Origin: Agreia sp. PsM10
GTDB lineage: Bacteria; Actinomycetota; Actinomycetes; Actinomycetales; Microbacteriaceae
Length of the DNA: 64,000 bases
Direction: 5' to 3'
Assembly: GCF_030433855.1 (NCBI RefSeq)
Contig: NZ_JARUXC010000001.1
Coordinates: 62,001-126,000 of the forward strand
This document shows positions 18,838-27,243 of this stretch, in pieces. The translations under genes were made by a program, and so were the position numbers. The first letter of the stretch is position 1, and each line of letters begins with the position of its first letter. The notes beneath the pieces were generated by a model, which saw nothing but the letters and a program-made list of their open reading frames with translations, did no database searches and had not been told where the DNA came from.

Positions 18838-19302
18838 TCAGCCGAGCGCTCGTTCACTGTGCGGGGTCGGGCGGCACACCAGCACGGGGCACGGCGCGGA
18901 GTGCTGCACACGCGCGGCCGTGCTGCCGAGCAGGATCGTGCGGCTGAGGCCACGGCTGCCGGCGGCCATCGAGATCAGGTCGGCATCGAGATCCTCGGCC
19001 GCCCGGATGATCTCCTGGGCCGGTGATCCGCTGCGCACCTCCTTGTGGACCCGCGGCCCCCAGCCGTCGAATTCCGCTGCGACGATGTCGACGGCGGTCG
19101 AGGCATCCTGTCGAAAGCTCAGTTCGGTCTGGGCGGGTGGATGCTGTGGGCCCAGTTCATTGGCGAAGGGTGCGGCCGCGTAGGGACTCACCACGGCGAG
19201 AACGGTCACATCGGTGATCTCGCGACTGTCTGCGATCCACTTGAACTGGCGGGCGCCGACAAGGCTCGCCTGGGACCCATCGGTTGTGACGATGACATGC
19301 AT
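18838..19302 (-). CDS. Universal stress protein family protein
   Basis: 154 residues, single Usp domain starting MHVIVTTDGSQASLVGA. The C-terminal nucleotide motif of ATP-binding Usps is G-x2-G-x9-G-S/T. Here it is GSRGLSRTILLGST, with seven instead of nine residues between the second and third Gly, so ATP binding may be weakened. It starts 4 nt after the stop of the APC transporter gene, so the two are one transcription unit; a Usp domain often regulates such transporters, sometimes as a fusion. The open extension to 19404 lies inside the transporter gene. Confidence 0.85.
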   Translation of the reverse strand: MHVIVTTDGSQASLVGARQFKWIADSREITDVTVLAVVSPYAAAPFANELGPQHPPAQTELSFRQDASTAVDIVAAEFDGWGPRVHKEVRSGSPAQEIIRAAEDLDADLISMAAGSRGLSRTILLGSTAARVQHSAPCPVLVCRPTPHSERALG

Positions 19303-19306
19303 TGGC

Positions 19307-20722
19307 TCAGACCGCCTTTCTCTTGCCGAAGAAGTTCTGCACGAGGTAGAGAACCAGCCCGACGGCCAGCAGCCCGGCGACCCAGAAGAGCGCATCCGGG
19401 TCATCGATGAGCGTGTAGACCAGCACCGCGAGGTTGCCGACGATGCCGATGATCAGCAGCGGGGTGTTCGCCCGGTAGGTGTCGTCGGTCTCATCCTTCC
19501 CGCGCAATTTCAGGCATGCCACGATCACCAGGGCGTAGATGAACAGAAGGAACACGACGGTGATCGTGGCCAGCCTGTCGACGATGTCGAGCTGCTCCTC
19601 GGCGGGAATCCCCGCCTGGCTCGACCTGATGATGGCACCGGCGACGAGAAGGGCTCCCACGACAACGGAGCCGAAGAGCAGGGCAACATACGGGCTGCGT
19701 CGGGTGGGATGCACCTTCGCGAAGACGGCGGGCACGACCTTTTCGCGAGCCATCCCAAAGAGGATGCGCGACTGTGCAACAACAGTGACCAGGGCGGTGT
19801 TGCTGATGGCGACCATCGCGATGAGGCCGAACACGACCAGCATGATGGCCGCGGGAATGAAGAAGAGGTCGGCCTCGATCACCACGAGCAACGTCTTGTC
19901 GGCCAGGTCCTTGATCGGCACGGCCAGAGCCGCGGAGATCGACACGAGCACGTAGACGACCCCCGCGGTGGCCATGCCGCCGACGAGAGCGCGGGGAAAT
20001 GCGCGGGACGGGTTGATCGTCTCTTCGGCCACATTCGCCGCGTTCTCGAAACCCGTCATGGCGAAGAACGCCAGGGAGACCCCGGCAAGAATGGCCAGGA
20101 CGGCCGAACCGGCGCCTCCTTCGGTGTTGAACTGCAGGAGGACCGACGGATCGTTGACTCCCTCGACCAGGGCGATGACGCCGATGATCACGACGATGAC
20201 GAGCCCGCTGATCTCGACGAAGGTCATCACGACGTTGGCGACGACGGACTCGGTGATGCCGATGAGGTTGATCACGGTGATGAGGGCGACGAACGCCAAG
20301 GCGATGCCCGTGCTCGCCCAGATCGCGTCTTCGGGCAGGCCCACGAGGCCGCTGAAGTACCTTACGAAACCCGCGGCGAGCGATCCGACCGCCGCCATGT
20401 TCGCCGACAACATGCAGATAGTGATGAAGAACGTCAGCACCGGGCTGCGGAAGGCCTTGTTGATGTAGAGAGACGCTCCGGCGGCCTGCGGGTATTTAGT
20501 CACCAGTTCCGCATAGGCGAGCCCGGTGATGAGGGCGATGGAGACGCCCGCGAGGAATGCCATCCAGAAGGCACCACCGACGGCTGCTGCGACCAGACCG
20601 ACGAGAACGTAGATGCCGGAGCCGAGCACGTCACCGACGACGTAGAAATACAGCTGTCTGGCCGTGATCGAGCGCTTCAGCTCGCTCCGGCTGCCGACGG
20701 GTTCTTCTGTTGTCGTCCCCAT
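19307..20722 (-). CDS. APC superfamily amino acid permease
   Basis: 471 residues, about 12-13 membrane helices. The helix-1 motif GDVLGSGIYVLVGLVAA is the unwound substrate-binding glycine region of APC transporters. GFENAANVAEETINPSRAFPRA is the conserved helix-6/loop region. The family imports amino acids or polyamines; the substrate cannot be read from sequence. It forms an operon with the downstream Usp gene. ATG 20722 has TACTGT (20729-20734, minus strand) ending 6 nt upstream and no Shine-Dalgarno sequence, so the mRNA is probably leaderless. A long open frame continuing to 22474 is antisense to the ABC-F gene. Confidence 0.9.
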   Translation of the reverse strand: MGTTTEEPVGSRSELKRSITARQLYFYVVGDVLGSGIYVLVGLVAAAVGGAFWMAFLAGVSIALITGLAYAELVTKYPQAAGASLYINKAFRSPVLTFFITICMLSANMAAVGSLAAGFVRYFSGLVGLPEDAIWASTGIALAFVALITVINLIGITESVVANVVMTFVEISGLVIVVIIGVIALVEGVNDPSVLLQFNTEGGAGSAVLAILAGVSLAFFAMTGFENAANVAEETINPSRAFPRALVGGMATAGVVYVLVSISAALAVPIKDLADKTLLVVIEADLFFIPAAIMLVVFGLIAMVAISNTALVTVVAQSRILFGMAREKVVPAVFAKVHPTRRSPYVALLFGSVVVGALLVAGAIIRSSQAGIPAEEQLDIVDRLATITVVFLLFIYALVIVACLKLRGKDETDDTYRANTPLLIIGIVGNLAVLVYTLIDDPDALFWVAGLLAVGLVLYLVQNFFGKRKAV

Positions 20723-20839
20723 TTCGACACAGTACGGCAATCGCGTCGCGTTTCCACGAAAAACTTCGATCCGGGGCGGCGGGTAACCTTGAGGGTCGCT
20801 GGGCCGCCCGAGGCGCATCGCCGTCGAGAGGAACCCCCA

Positions 20840-22435
20840 ATGAGCCTGATCCGCCTGAACGACGTGAGTGTGAAGTTCGAGAACACGCAGATTCTGCGCG
20901 AGGCGTTCTTTCGCCTCGAGCCGAAAGACCGGGTGGGGCTCATCGGTCGCAACGGGTCGGGCAAGACCACGCTGCTCAAGCTCGTGCTCGACCAGGTGCA
21001 GCCCGATCAGGGGACGGTGACGGTCGAAGCCGGAGTGAAGATCGGTTACTTCTCGCAGTTCTCCGAACTGGATGGAGAGCAGACCATCTCCGAGGTGCTC
21101 GACGCCTTGTTCGTCGAGGTGCACGCCGTCGAGGACGAGCTCGCGGCGATCGATGCCTCGATCGCCGCCGATCCTACGGGGGGAGCCGCGCTCGACGCGC
21201 TCATCGAGCGTCAGTCCGAGCTCTTCGGCGAGATGGAGAGGCTCGACGGCTGGGACTACACCCGCAAGATCGACCAGGCGCTCACGACCCTCGGCTTCGA
21301 CGAACCGCATCGCACGTGCCCGATCGATGACTTGTCCGGCGGATGGCGCAACCGTGCCGCGCTCGCGAAGATCCTTCTCGAAGATCCCGACGTGCTGCTG
21401 CTCGACGAGCCCACGAACTTCCTCGACGTGGCCGGAGTCGAGTGGCTCGAGTCCTGGTTCCGCGACTTCAAGGGCGCCGCCATCATCGTGTCGCACGATC
21501 GCGCCTTCCTCGATGTCGTCGTGACCCGCATCATCGAACTCGAGAACTTCCACCTGCACGAGTACCCCGGGAACTTCGGCGAGTACATCGTGCAGAAGCA
21601 GTTCCGCTTGAAGACACTCGAGGCCCAGTTCGTTCACGAGAACGAGCTGCTTGCCTTCGAGGCCGAGGGCATCGCCGACCGACGTGAGGCGGCGAAAGCC
21701 TCGAGCAGGAAGCTCGACAAGCAGTTGTCGGGAATCAAGAAGTCTCGGGCGCCCCGCCCCGTCGACCAGATCATCACCGAGATCTACGGCGGCCTGCATA
21801 TCAAAGACGTACTGTGCCGCGTCGAGGGACTCGAGAAGTCCTACGGTGACAAGATGCTGTTCTCCGGTCTCGGCTTCGAGATCCGTCGCGGCAACCGCAT
21901 CGTGGTGCTCGGCGCGAACGGCAGCGGCAAGAGCACGCTGCTTCGCGTTCTCACCGGCGACGAGAAGCAGGATCACGGCCACGTGGACTGGGCCTCGGGC
22001 GCGAAGGTCGTTTCGTACAACCGGATGCTCGACGAGCTCGACCTCGACGACACGGTCACGCATGCCGTCAACGCCCTGCCCGACAGCCTCGCCCTCACCG
22101 CGACGCGCAAGTCGGTGGGACGGTTCCTGGCCATGTTCCAGTTCTCGGAGGCCGACCTGAAGAAGCGCATCCGCGAACTCTCGGGAGGGCAGCGCGCCCG
22201 CGTCGCCATGGCCCAGTGCCTGCTGTCCGGCGCATCCGTTCTTCTGCTCGACGAGCCGACGAATCATCTCGACCTCGCCAGCACCCAGGTGATGGAGCGC
22301 GCCCTCGTGCACTTTCCCGGCGCCGTTGTCGTGGTCAGCCACGACCGGTTCTTCACCGACAAGATCGCCACCAGGATGCTCGTGTTCGGAGCGGCGGGCG
22401 CGGAGCCCGGCGAGATCGACGTCACCGCCGCGTAA
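20840..22435 (+). CDS. ABC-F family ATP-binding protein
   Basis: 531 residues, two ABC domains and no membrane helices. Domain 1: Walker A GRNGSGKTTLL, signature LSGGWRNRAALAK, Walker B VLLLDEPTNFLD, H-loop IIVSHDRAF. Domain 2: Walker A GANGSGKSTLL, signature LSGGQRARVAMAQ, Walker B VLLLDEPTNHLD, H-loop VVVSHDRFF. A linker (about 245-310) with charged residues matches the P-site tRNA interaction motif. ABC-F proteins act on ribosomes as translation factors or antibiotic-protection proteins. This one looks like the housekeeping EttA/Uup type rather than a resistance subgroup, but I cannot distinguish them. Shine-Dalgarno GAGAGGAA is 7 nt before ATG. Confidence 0.92.
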   Translation: MSLIRLNDVSVKFENTQILREAFFRLEPKDRVGLIGRNGSGKTTLLKLVLDQVQPDQGTVTVEAGVKIGYFSQFSELDGEQTISEVLDALFVEVHAVEDELAAIDASIAADPTGGAALDALIERQSELFGEMERLDGWDYTRKIDQALTTLGFDEPHRTCPIDDLSGGWRNRAALAKILLEDPDVLLLDEPTNFLDVAGVEWLESWFRDFKGAAIIVSHDRAFLDVVVTRIIELENFHLHEYPGNFGEYIVQKQFRLKTLEAQFVHENELLAFEAEGIADRREAAKASSRKLDKQLSGIKKSRAPRPVDQIITEIYGGLHIKDVLCRVEGLEKSYGDKMLFSGLGFEIRRGNRIVVLGANGSGKSTLLRVLTGDEKQDHGHVDWASGAKVVSYNRMLDELDLDDTVTHAVNALPDSLALTATRKSVGRFLAMFQFSEADLKKRIRELSGGQRARVAMAQCLLSGASVLLLDEPTNHLDLASTQVMERALVHFPGAVVVVSHDRFFTDKIATRMLVFGAAGAEPGEIDVTAA

Positions 22436-22446
22436 GTGCGCGTGTG

Positions 22447-22965
22447 TCACCCGATCATGTAGATCAAACCCCACCCGCGTTTCATCATGCTCGCGACGAA
22501 CTGCTGAGCATCACCGAGAAGGTCAAGGATGTACTTTCTTTCCCCGTCGTCGTCGTCACGGCAGAGCTCAGGGTGCTCCTCGAGCAGGTGATCGACATCG
22601 GCCGCGGTCACCTGGTCGATGTTCTGGGCCACGGCTGTGACTTCGTCGGCATCGAGTACTCCAAAGTATGGAATCCATCCGCGGGGAGTCATCGTGACCG
22701 CTCCCCGAACCAGGTCGAATGAAGTGCGGAAGGGGCCGTCCTCGTCGCCGAACAACAATTGCAGCTCGCGCCAGCATTTGTCGAGGTAGAGCACCTCAGG
22801 CTGGGGCCGAGGTTCTGAATCGATAGGTTGACCAGTCTCGTAATCGACTTCGATCAGGCCCCACGCGTCTGCGAGGGGATCTCGAGACATGAAGGCTTCA
22901 GGCTCGAGGCGAGCGAACATGACTTGCGAATCGGGCAGTGGACAGGCGTAATAGCGGATTCCCAT
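22447..22965 (-). CDS. DUF1877 (YfbM-like) family protein
   Basis: 172 residues starting MGIRYYACPLPDSQVMFARL, the usual N-terminus of DUF1877 proteins. Soluble and acidic, with a conserved KCWRELQLLFG segment and an EL/DD-rich C-terminal half. Function is unknown; homologues are sporadic and often sit in variable loci. A further 32 codons upstream to GTG 23061 are open but fall outside the family. Neither start has a clear Shine-Dalgarno sequence. It lies between an ABC-F gene and a DUF222/HNH gene in what looks like an accessory stretch. Confidence 0.75.
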   Translation of the reverse strand: MGIRYYACPLPDSQVMFARLEPEAFMSRDPLADAWGLIEVDYETGQPIDSEPRPQPEVLYLDKCWRELQLLFGDEDGPFRTSFDLVRGAVTMTPRGWIPYFGVLDADEVTAVAQNIDQVTAADVDHLLEEHPELCRDDDDGERKYILDLLGDAQQFVASMMKRGWGLIYMIG

Positions 22966-23064
22966 AAGTCCGAATAGTGCAGCACCCGCGCCCGTACCTG
23001 CTCGTGTTGTCAACAATGACCATCGCTCGTCCTCCACAGACCCTTGGTTGCTGACACCCACGTC

Positions 23065-24423
23065 TCAGAAAGGCGGCGCGTCGGTATCAGTCACCGGTGA
23101 GCCGGGTGCTCCTTCGTCGACCGTGCCGCGGTACCAGTTGCGGGCCGGTGGGTCGGCGTTGTCAGGTGCGTCGGGGAAGCTGATGCGTCGGGGCGCGGGC
23201 TTCGCCAGGGGTGGAGGTTCGTGCTGCCTCGTGCGGCCCGATGGCGATATGGAGACCAGGGTTCCGTCAGCTCGAGTGATGAACTGCCACGCTGTCTTGT
23301 GTTTGACCTTGTGGTGGGGCGCGCATTGCGGAACGAGGTTCGTGATCGACGTTTCACCCTGGGGAAATGGCACGTTGTGGTCTGCGTCGCAGTCGCGGGC
23401 GACTCGTGTGCACCCCGGGAATCTGCAGGTGACGTGGATGAGGTCGACCAGTTCACGCATCTTCGGGTCGGGTTTATAGCGGGTGATGCCGGCGGTGAGG
23501 ACGGCCCCGGTGGCGGGATCGGTCAACACCCGTGAGAAGTAGGGTGCGTTGACGGTCAACCGGGTCGCGGTCAGCGCGTCGATGGGCCCGTATCCCTCGA
23601 GAGACGCGCTCTCATCGCTGAACCCCAGCAGCGAGAGTGCTGGAACGGTGACATAGATATGCGCGCGGACCGCGTGTGCCGGAGCGCCCGGCATGCTGAG
23701 ATGACCGTTCAGGAGCAGATCCGATGCCACATCCGCGTGAAGCTGCGCGATCGTGCGGGGATCGCCCGCGGCCTTGAGTGCGAGCGCCAAGCGGTGGACG
23801 CGGTCGCGGATGGCCTCGTTCTCAACAGCGGGCTGCCTGATTCCGAAGACCGACATTCCGTCGTCGTCGTCGGCTGTGTCGACGAACGTGTTGCGTGTCT
23901 TGGCAGCATGCAGATGACGCTCCACCGCGTCCTCCATCGTGGCGGCTTTGGCTTCTCGACCGGCTCTCGTGCGAAGGATGTGCACGGGCTGCTTCTTGGC
24001 GAGCTCGAGCATGCGCAGTTCGAAGTCGAGTTGCTTCTCGTCGGGGAGGCAGCCGCCGAATTGCACGATGATCTCGGCGTGGCGGAGAGAGATGTCACCG
24101 GAATAGAGTGCGCGGTGAGTGTGCACGAATGTCTCGGCGAGTTCGGCACTGGTCTCGATGAGGGCGTAGGCCGCTCGCTCGCTGAGATTCTCTGAGGAGG
24201 CGAGTTCTGTCGTGAACTCGCGTCTCGCGACGGCCTCTGCCGACCACTGCGGGCCCCCGCCAGACCGGTCGACCGGGTTGAGCGCCTGACCGGCGGCCCG
24301 TGCAACGGTGACCAACCTCGCCCGCTCTGCCTGCAGCGAGGCGATCTGCCGGGACATCTCGTTCACGTCGTCGATCGCCGCGCGAAACGAGCTGACGAGG
24401 CGCGAGTCGGGCTCGGTGATCAC
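23065..24423 (-). CDS. DUF222 and HNH endonuclease domain protein
   Basis: 452 residues. The N-terminal two thirds is the helical DUF222 region (13E12-like, mycobacterial REP13E12 relatives). The C-terminal HNH nuclease motif, about 345-390, has CRFPGCTRVARDCDADHNVP then QCAPHHKVKH, giving paired cysteines and the His-Asn-His core. A proline-rich tail of about 55 residues is probably disordered. Such genes are present in several copies in many Actinobacteria; their role is unknown. Start GTG 24421-24423 has GAAAGG about 7 nt upstream. The 5' flank is A+T-rich and carries an inverted repeat. Confidence 0.88.
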   Translation of the reverse strand: MITEPDSRLVSSFRAAIDDVNEMSRQIASLQAERARLVTVARAAGQALNPVDRSGGGPQWSAEAVARREFTTELASSENLSERAAYALIETSAELAETFVHTHRALYSGDISLRHAEIIVQFGGCLPDEKQLDFELRMLELAKKQPVHILRTRAGREAKAATMEDAVERHLHAAKTRNTFVDTADDDDGMSVFGIRQPAVENEAIRDRVHRLALALKAAGDPRTIAQLHADVASDLLLNGHLSMPGAPAHAVRAHIYVTVPALSLLGFSDESASLEGYGPIDALTATRLTVNAPYFSRVLTDPATGAVLTAGITRYKPDPKMRELVDLIHVTCRFPGCTRVARDCDADHNVPFPQGETSITNLVPQCAPHHKVKHKTAWQFITRADGTLVSISPSGRTRQHEPPPLAKPAPRRISFPDAPDNADPPARNWYRGTVDEGAPGSPVTDTDAPPF

Positions 24424-24442
24424 GGCGTGCCTTTCGCGCGGT

Positions 24443-24478
24443 GTGCAATGTATTTACCACTCAAGTATAACATTGCGC
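24443..24478. repeat. Inverted repeat in the divergent promoter region of the HNH gene
   Basis: GTGCAATGT (24443-24451) and ACATTGCGC (24470-24478) match as inverted arms at 8 of 9 positions, separated by an A+T-rich 18-nt spacer. The spacer holds TATACT and TAAATA on the minus strand, both possible -10 boxes. An operator for the HNH gene or the lipoprotein gene is plausible. Confidence 0.5.
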
Positions 24479-24600
24479 GTCGAAAAGTCGAATACATGTT
24501 CGAGACTTTGTCGGCCGCGATGAACCGTCCGCATCACTGCCGACTCACTACGCTGTGTAGCACTACGCGTGACTCATCGATGCTGTCCGAAAGGCTGTCC

Positions 24601-25122
24601 ATGAAAGCGACCCGCCCCCGCCCGCTCGACCGTGTGCGGGTGACCGTACTCCTCTGTGCAGCGGCCTTCGCGATGTCGGCGTGCTCCACGACAACCGACG
24701 CCACATCCGCGACACCATCCGCGACCGCCACCGAATCGCCCGCCGAGACGCACGCTCCCGTAGAGGCCGTCGATCTCGCGGCCGGCGAGCAGGATGCCCC
24801 TGTCGAGGTCTCCGTGTCGGGCGACCACGGCGTCGGGGTCACCTTCAGGGAGATAACGCTGGAGCCGGGTGCGACCACGGGTGTGCACTGCCACTACGGG
24901 CAGCTCGTCGCCGTGGTCGCCGAAGGGTCGCTCACCCACTACGCCGACATCTATCCGAGTGGCGTGCACGTCTACGAGACGGGAGACAGCATCATCGAAG
25001 GGGCGGGATACCGCCACGAGGGGCGAAACGAAGGCGATGAGAGCGTCGTTCTCTGGGTGACGTACATCATTCCCGAGGGCAAGCCGCTCGCCGAGACCGA
25101 CCTGTCCCACTGCGACGCCTAG
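24601..25122 (+). CDS. Cupin-domain lipoprotein
   Basis: 173 residues. Type II signal peptide with lipobox FAMSAC (lipid-attached Cys near residue 27), a Thr/Ala/Ser-rich linker to about residue 55, then a single cupin domain: ITLEPGATTGVHCHYGQLVAVVAEG holds the first metal motif (two His) and ETGDSIIEGAGYRHEG the second. Cupins of this size bind metals or small ligands; no substrate can be named. ATG 24601 with GAAAGG upstream. An upstream open frame from 24427 is not used because it would put residues before the signal peptide. Confidence 0.78.
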   Translation: MKATRPRPLDRVRVTVLLCAAAFAMSACSTTTDATSATPSATATESPAETHAPVEAVDLAAGEQDAPVEVSVSGDHGVGVTFREITLEPGATTGVHCHYGQLVAVVAEGSLTHYADIYPSGVHVYETGDSIIEGAGYRHEGRNEGDESVVLWVTYIIPEGKPLAETDLSHCDA

Positions 25123-25164
25123 GCAGAACAGACAAGACAGAGCACATCAGGGGGAGACCGCACC

Positions 25165-25914
25165 ATGACGCATCATCCGCACAGAAAGCTCATGCCTGAC
25201 GTCAGGCTGTGGACGGGAATCGCGGCGATCGCCGTCGCGATCCTCACGGCCACCGAGTTCTCGGTGCAGGTCTTCGTGGTGGGTGCGCGTCCCAGCCTCG
25301 ACGACGAAGTCGCCCTCGTCGACTTCATGACGCGCACGAGCGGCGGCACCCTGCTCACGATCCTCATCGATACCATGCTGATGGCCGCGCTCATCGTGTT
25401 CCTGGCCGGGTTCCGCCAGCTCATCACGCACGCCGAGGTGGCATTGCAGTGGGTCGCCGACCTGGCCTATGGCGCGGGCCTCGTCTTCGTGGCGGTCACC
25501 CTCGTCGGAGACGCCATGGAGGCCGGCACCGCGCTCGACGTCACGGGCATGACCGGCGACTACTCTGTGCTTCGCGCCCTGACCGTGGGGCACACGATTC
25601 TCTTCGGCTCGATCGGATGCGTGTTGACGGCTCTCGTCGCGGCCGCCAGCGGGTACGTGACGCTCGGCTCCGAGGCCCTGCCCCGGTGGACGGGCTGGCT
25701 CGCCTACGCGGTGGCGGCGTTGAACCTCATCGCCGTTCCCACGATGTTCGGGGGAACCGACCCCGCTTCATTCTTTGCCGCCGGCGGAGCGGGAACGGCG
25801 CTCTTCGCGACCTTCCCATGGCTGGTCTGGGTGACGGCGATTGGAGTCGTGACGATTCGCGACCGACGCCGGCCCTACGACGTTCCTGCCGAGGGCACTG
25901 CCGCGGCGACCTGA
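25165..25914 (+). CDS. Integral membrane protein, DUF4386-like
   Basis: 249 residues with about six or seven hydrophobic helices (about 17-36, 58-80, 91-112, 132-160, 172-190, 205-235). It resembles DUF4386-type proteins in helix pattern, which is a weak assignment. GGGGGAG is 8 nt before ATG 25165. It follows the cupin lipoprotein by 42 nt on the same strand and could be co-transcribed with it. Function unknown. Confidence 0.65.
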   Translation: MTHHPHRKLMPDVRLWTGIAAIAVAILTATEFSVQVFVVGARPSLDDEVALVDFMTRTSGGTLLTILIDTMLMAALIVFLAGFRQLITHAEVALQWVADLAYGAGLVFVAVTLVGDAMEAGTALDVTGMTGDYSVLRALTVGHTILFGSIGCVLTALVAAASGYVTLGSEALPRWTGWLAYAVAALNLIAVPTMFGGTDPASFFAAGGAGTALFATFPWLVWVTAIGVVTIRDRRRPYDVPAEGTAAAT

Positions 25915-25936
25915 AGCGATGCGCGAGGTCGGGGCG

Positions 25937-25964
25937 CTGAGTGGCCAGGCACGTGGCCGCTCAG
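25937..25964. terminator. Hairpin between convergent genes
   Basis: CTGAGTGGCC (25937-25946) and GGCCGCTCAG (25955-25964) form a 10-bp stem with one G-U pair and an 8-nt loop, between the ends of two convergent genes. No U tract. Confidence 0.55.
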
Positions 25965-25974
25965 AGCAGCTGTC

Positions 25975-26388
25975 CTAGACCGAGGTCGTCGAATGGCGCC
26001 TCACGTATGTGCAGTCGAAGCTGGTGCCGATGATCGTTCCCTCGTTGTAGTACTCGGCGACATCGAGCATGACGTCGACGGTCTCGTCGATCATCCTGTC
26101 GGCCTCCCGCGGCGAGAGAGATCGCAGCCAGCCGCCATCGGAGAGGCTCGACTCGACAGCCAGTCGGACATCGTCTTCGCTCAGAGCCGTGTCGCGTACG
26201 AGCGCCGTGGTCGTCGCACGATGCGACGCGAGACCGGAGAAGCCTCGACTGCACCCGCACCCGTTGTCAGGGTCGCGCCGATCTCGATCGCAGATGAATC
26301 CGAAGGTGACGATCTCGCCCTCGAAGCACCAGTTGTAGTCGTCGCCACGCGCCCCGTTGTCGAGACTCGTCGCACACAGTATTTTCAT
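25975..26388 (-). CDS. Cysteine-containing conserved hypothetical protein (DUF7715-like)
   Basis: 137 residues. It starts MKILCATSLDNGARGDDYNWC and carries CDRDRRDPDNGCGCSRGF at about 33-50. With Cys5, Cys21, Cys33, Cys44 and Cys46 grouped in the N-terminal third, a metal site is plausible. The C-terminal half is helical and acidic. I think it belongs to a conserved actinobacterial family (DUF7715), but this is recollection. GAGG lies 8 nt before the ATG. Confidence 0.65.
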   Translation of the reverse strand: MKILCATSLDNGARGDDYNWCFEGEIVTFGFICDRDRRDPDNGCGCSRGFSGLASHRATTTALVRDTALSEDDVRLAVESSLSDGGWLRSLSPREADRMIDETVDVMLDVAEYYNEGTIIGTSFDCTYVRRHSTTSV

Positions 26389-26475
26389 TCGTCATCCTCT
26401 CAATCGATGTGCTGAGACCGTAGACGGAGCCTCCGACACCGCAGATCCGCAGGTCGGTCGGCTATCGTGAGGCGG

Positions 26476-27198
26476 GTGACTCGACGCCTTCTCGCCCTTC
26501 CCTCCGCGCTCGCCGCGACCGCCGTTCTCGGCGCGGCACTCGTGCTCGCCGGCGCATCCAGTGCCTCGGCGCACGACGCGCTCGAGTCGTCGGCCCCCGC
26601 GGCCGGCGAGGTGGTGACCGCCGACCCCACCGTCGTCGCGTTGACCTACAGCGACGACCTCCTCACGCTGGGCGGCGACACGAGCGCCTTCGCGATCCAG
26701 GTGACGGATGCGTCGGGCGCGTTCCACGAGAACGGGTGCGTCGTCGTCGACGGCCTCGTCGCATCCACCGGAGTCGCCCTGGGCGATCCGGGAACGTACA
26801 CCGCGACATGGCAGGTCGTCTCGAGCGACGGACATCCGACGTCGGGCAGCTATACCTTCGAGTACCAGCCCGTCGACACCGCGAACTCGCTGCCCGGCAT
26901 GACGGCGGCGCCCGTGTGCGGAGACCAATGGGCCGGCTCGCCGCGCGAGGGCTCCGCCCCGGTGGCGACGCCCGAGCCCTCGATGACGACGATGGCGGAG
27001 GCGCCGGTGCAGACCCTGTCGGCGACCGCCGACCCCGCTGTCGACGGCGACACGAGCGACGACGGCGGACGCATCGGTGTGGCCATCGCGGTCTCGATCG
27101 GAGGTCTGGCCTTGATCGTCACGGTCATCGTGCTCACCCTTCGGCGCACCCGGCGCGACCCGTTCGACAAGCCCGAGGGGCCGTCGAAGGAGGAGTAG
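26476..27198 (+). CDS. CopC domain-containing secreted, membrane-anchored protein
   Basis: 240 residues. Sec signal peptide cleaved near ASA-HDALESS, so the mature protein begins with the N-terminal His of the CopC copper site. The CopC fold (HDALESSAPAAGEVV ... WQVVSSDGHPTSGSYTFEY) ends at about residue 130 and keeps the second His (DGHPTSG). A Pro/Thr linker and one C-terminal membrane helix (about 200-222) with a basic stop-transfer tail follow. It may deliver or bind Cu(II) outside the membrane; no CopD is adjacent. GTG 26476 has TATCGT (26463-26468) 7 nt upstream, so it is probably leaderless. GTG 26467 would overlap that box. Confidence 0.82.
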   Translation: MTRRLLALPSALAATAVLGAALVLAGASSASAHDALESSAPAAGEVVTADPTVVALTYSDDLLTLGGDTSAFAIQVTDASGAFHENGCVVVDGLVASTGVALGDPGTYTATWQVVSSDGHPTSGSYTFEYQPVDTANSLPGMTAAPVCGDQWAGSPREGSAPVATPEPSMTTMAEAPVQTLSATADPAVDGDTSDDGGRIGVAIAVSIGGLALIVTVIVLTLRRTRRDPFDKPEGPSKEE

Positions 27199-27234
27199 CG
27201 GCTTCGACGGACTCAGAGCTTCGACGGGCTCAGC
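27181..27234. repeat. Short inverted and tandem CTTCGACGG repeats
   Basis: CCGTCGAAG (27181-27189) is the perfect inverse of CTTCGACGG (27202-27210). A 17-bp unit, GCTTCGACGGACTCAGA, is repeated with two changes at 27218-27234. The inverted pair could terminate the CopC-like gene. The core CTTCGACGG also occurs in the tandem repeat at 14374. Confidence 0.65.
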
Positions 27235-27243
27235 GAACGGTGT

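Noticed and set aside
20723-22474. Continuation of the permease frame to a 1055-codon minus-strand open frame
   Set aside because: The added part is antisense to a clear ABC-F gene and has shadow-like composition; the permease starts at 20722 with its own -10 box.
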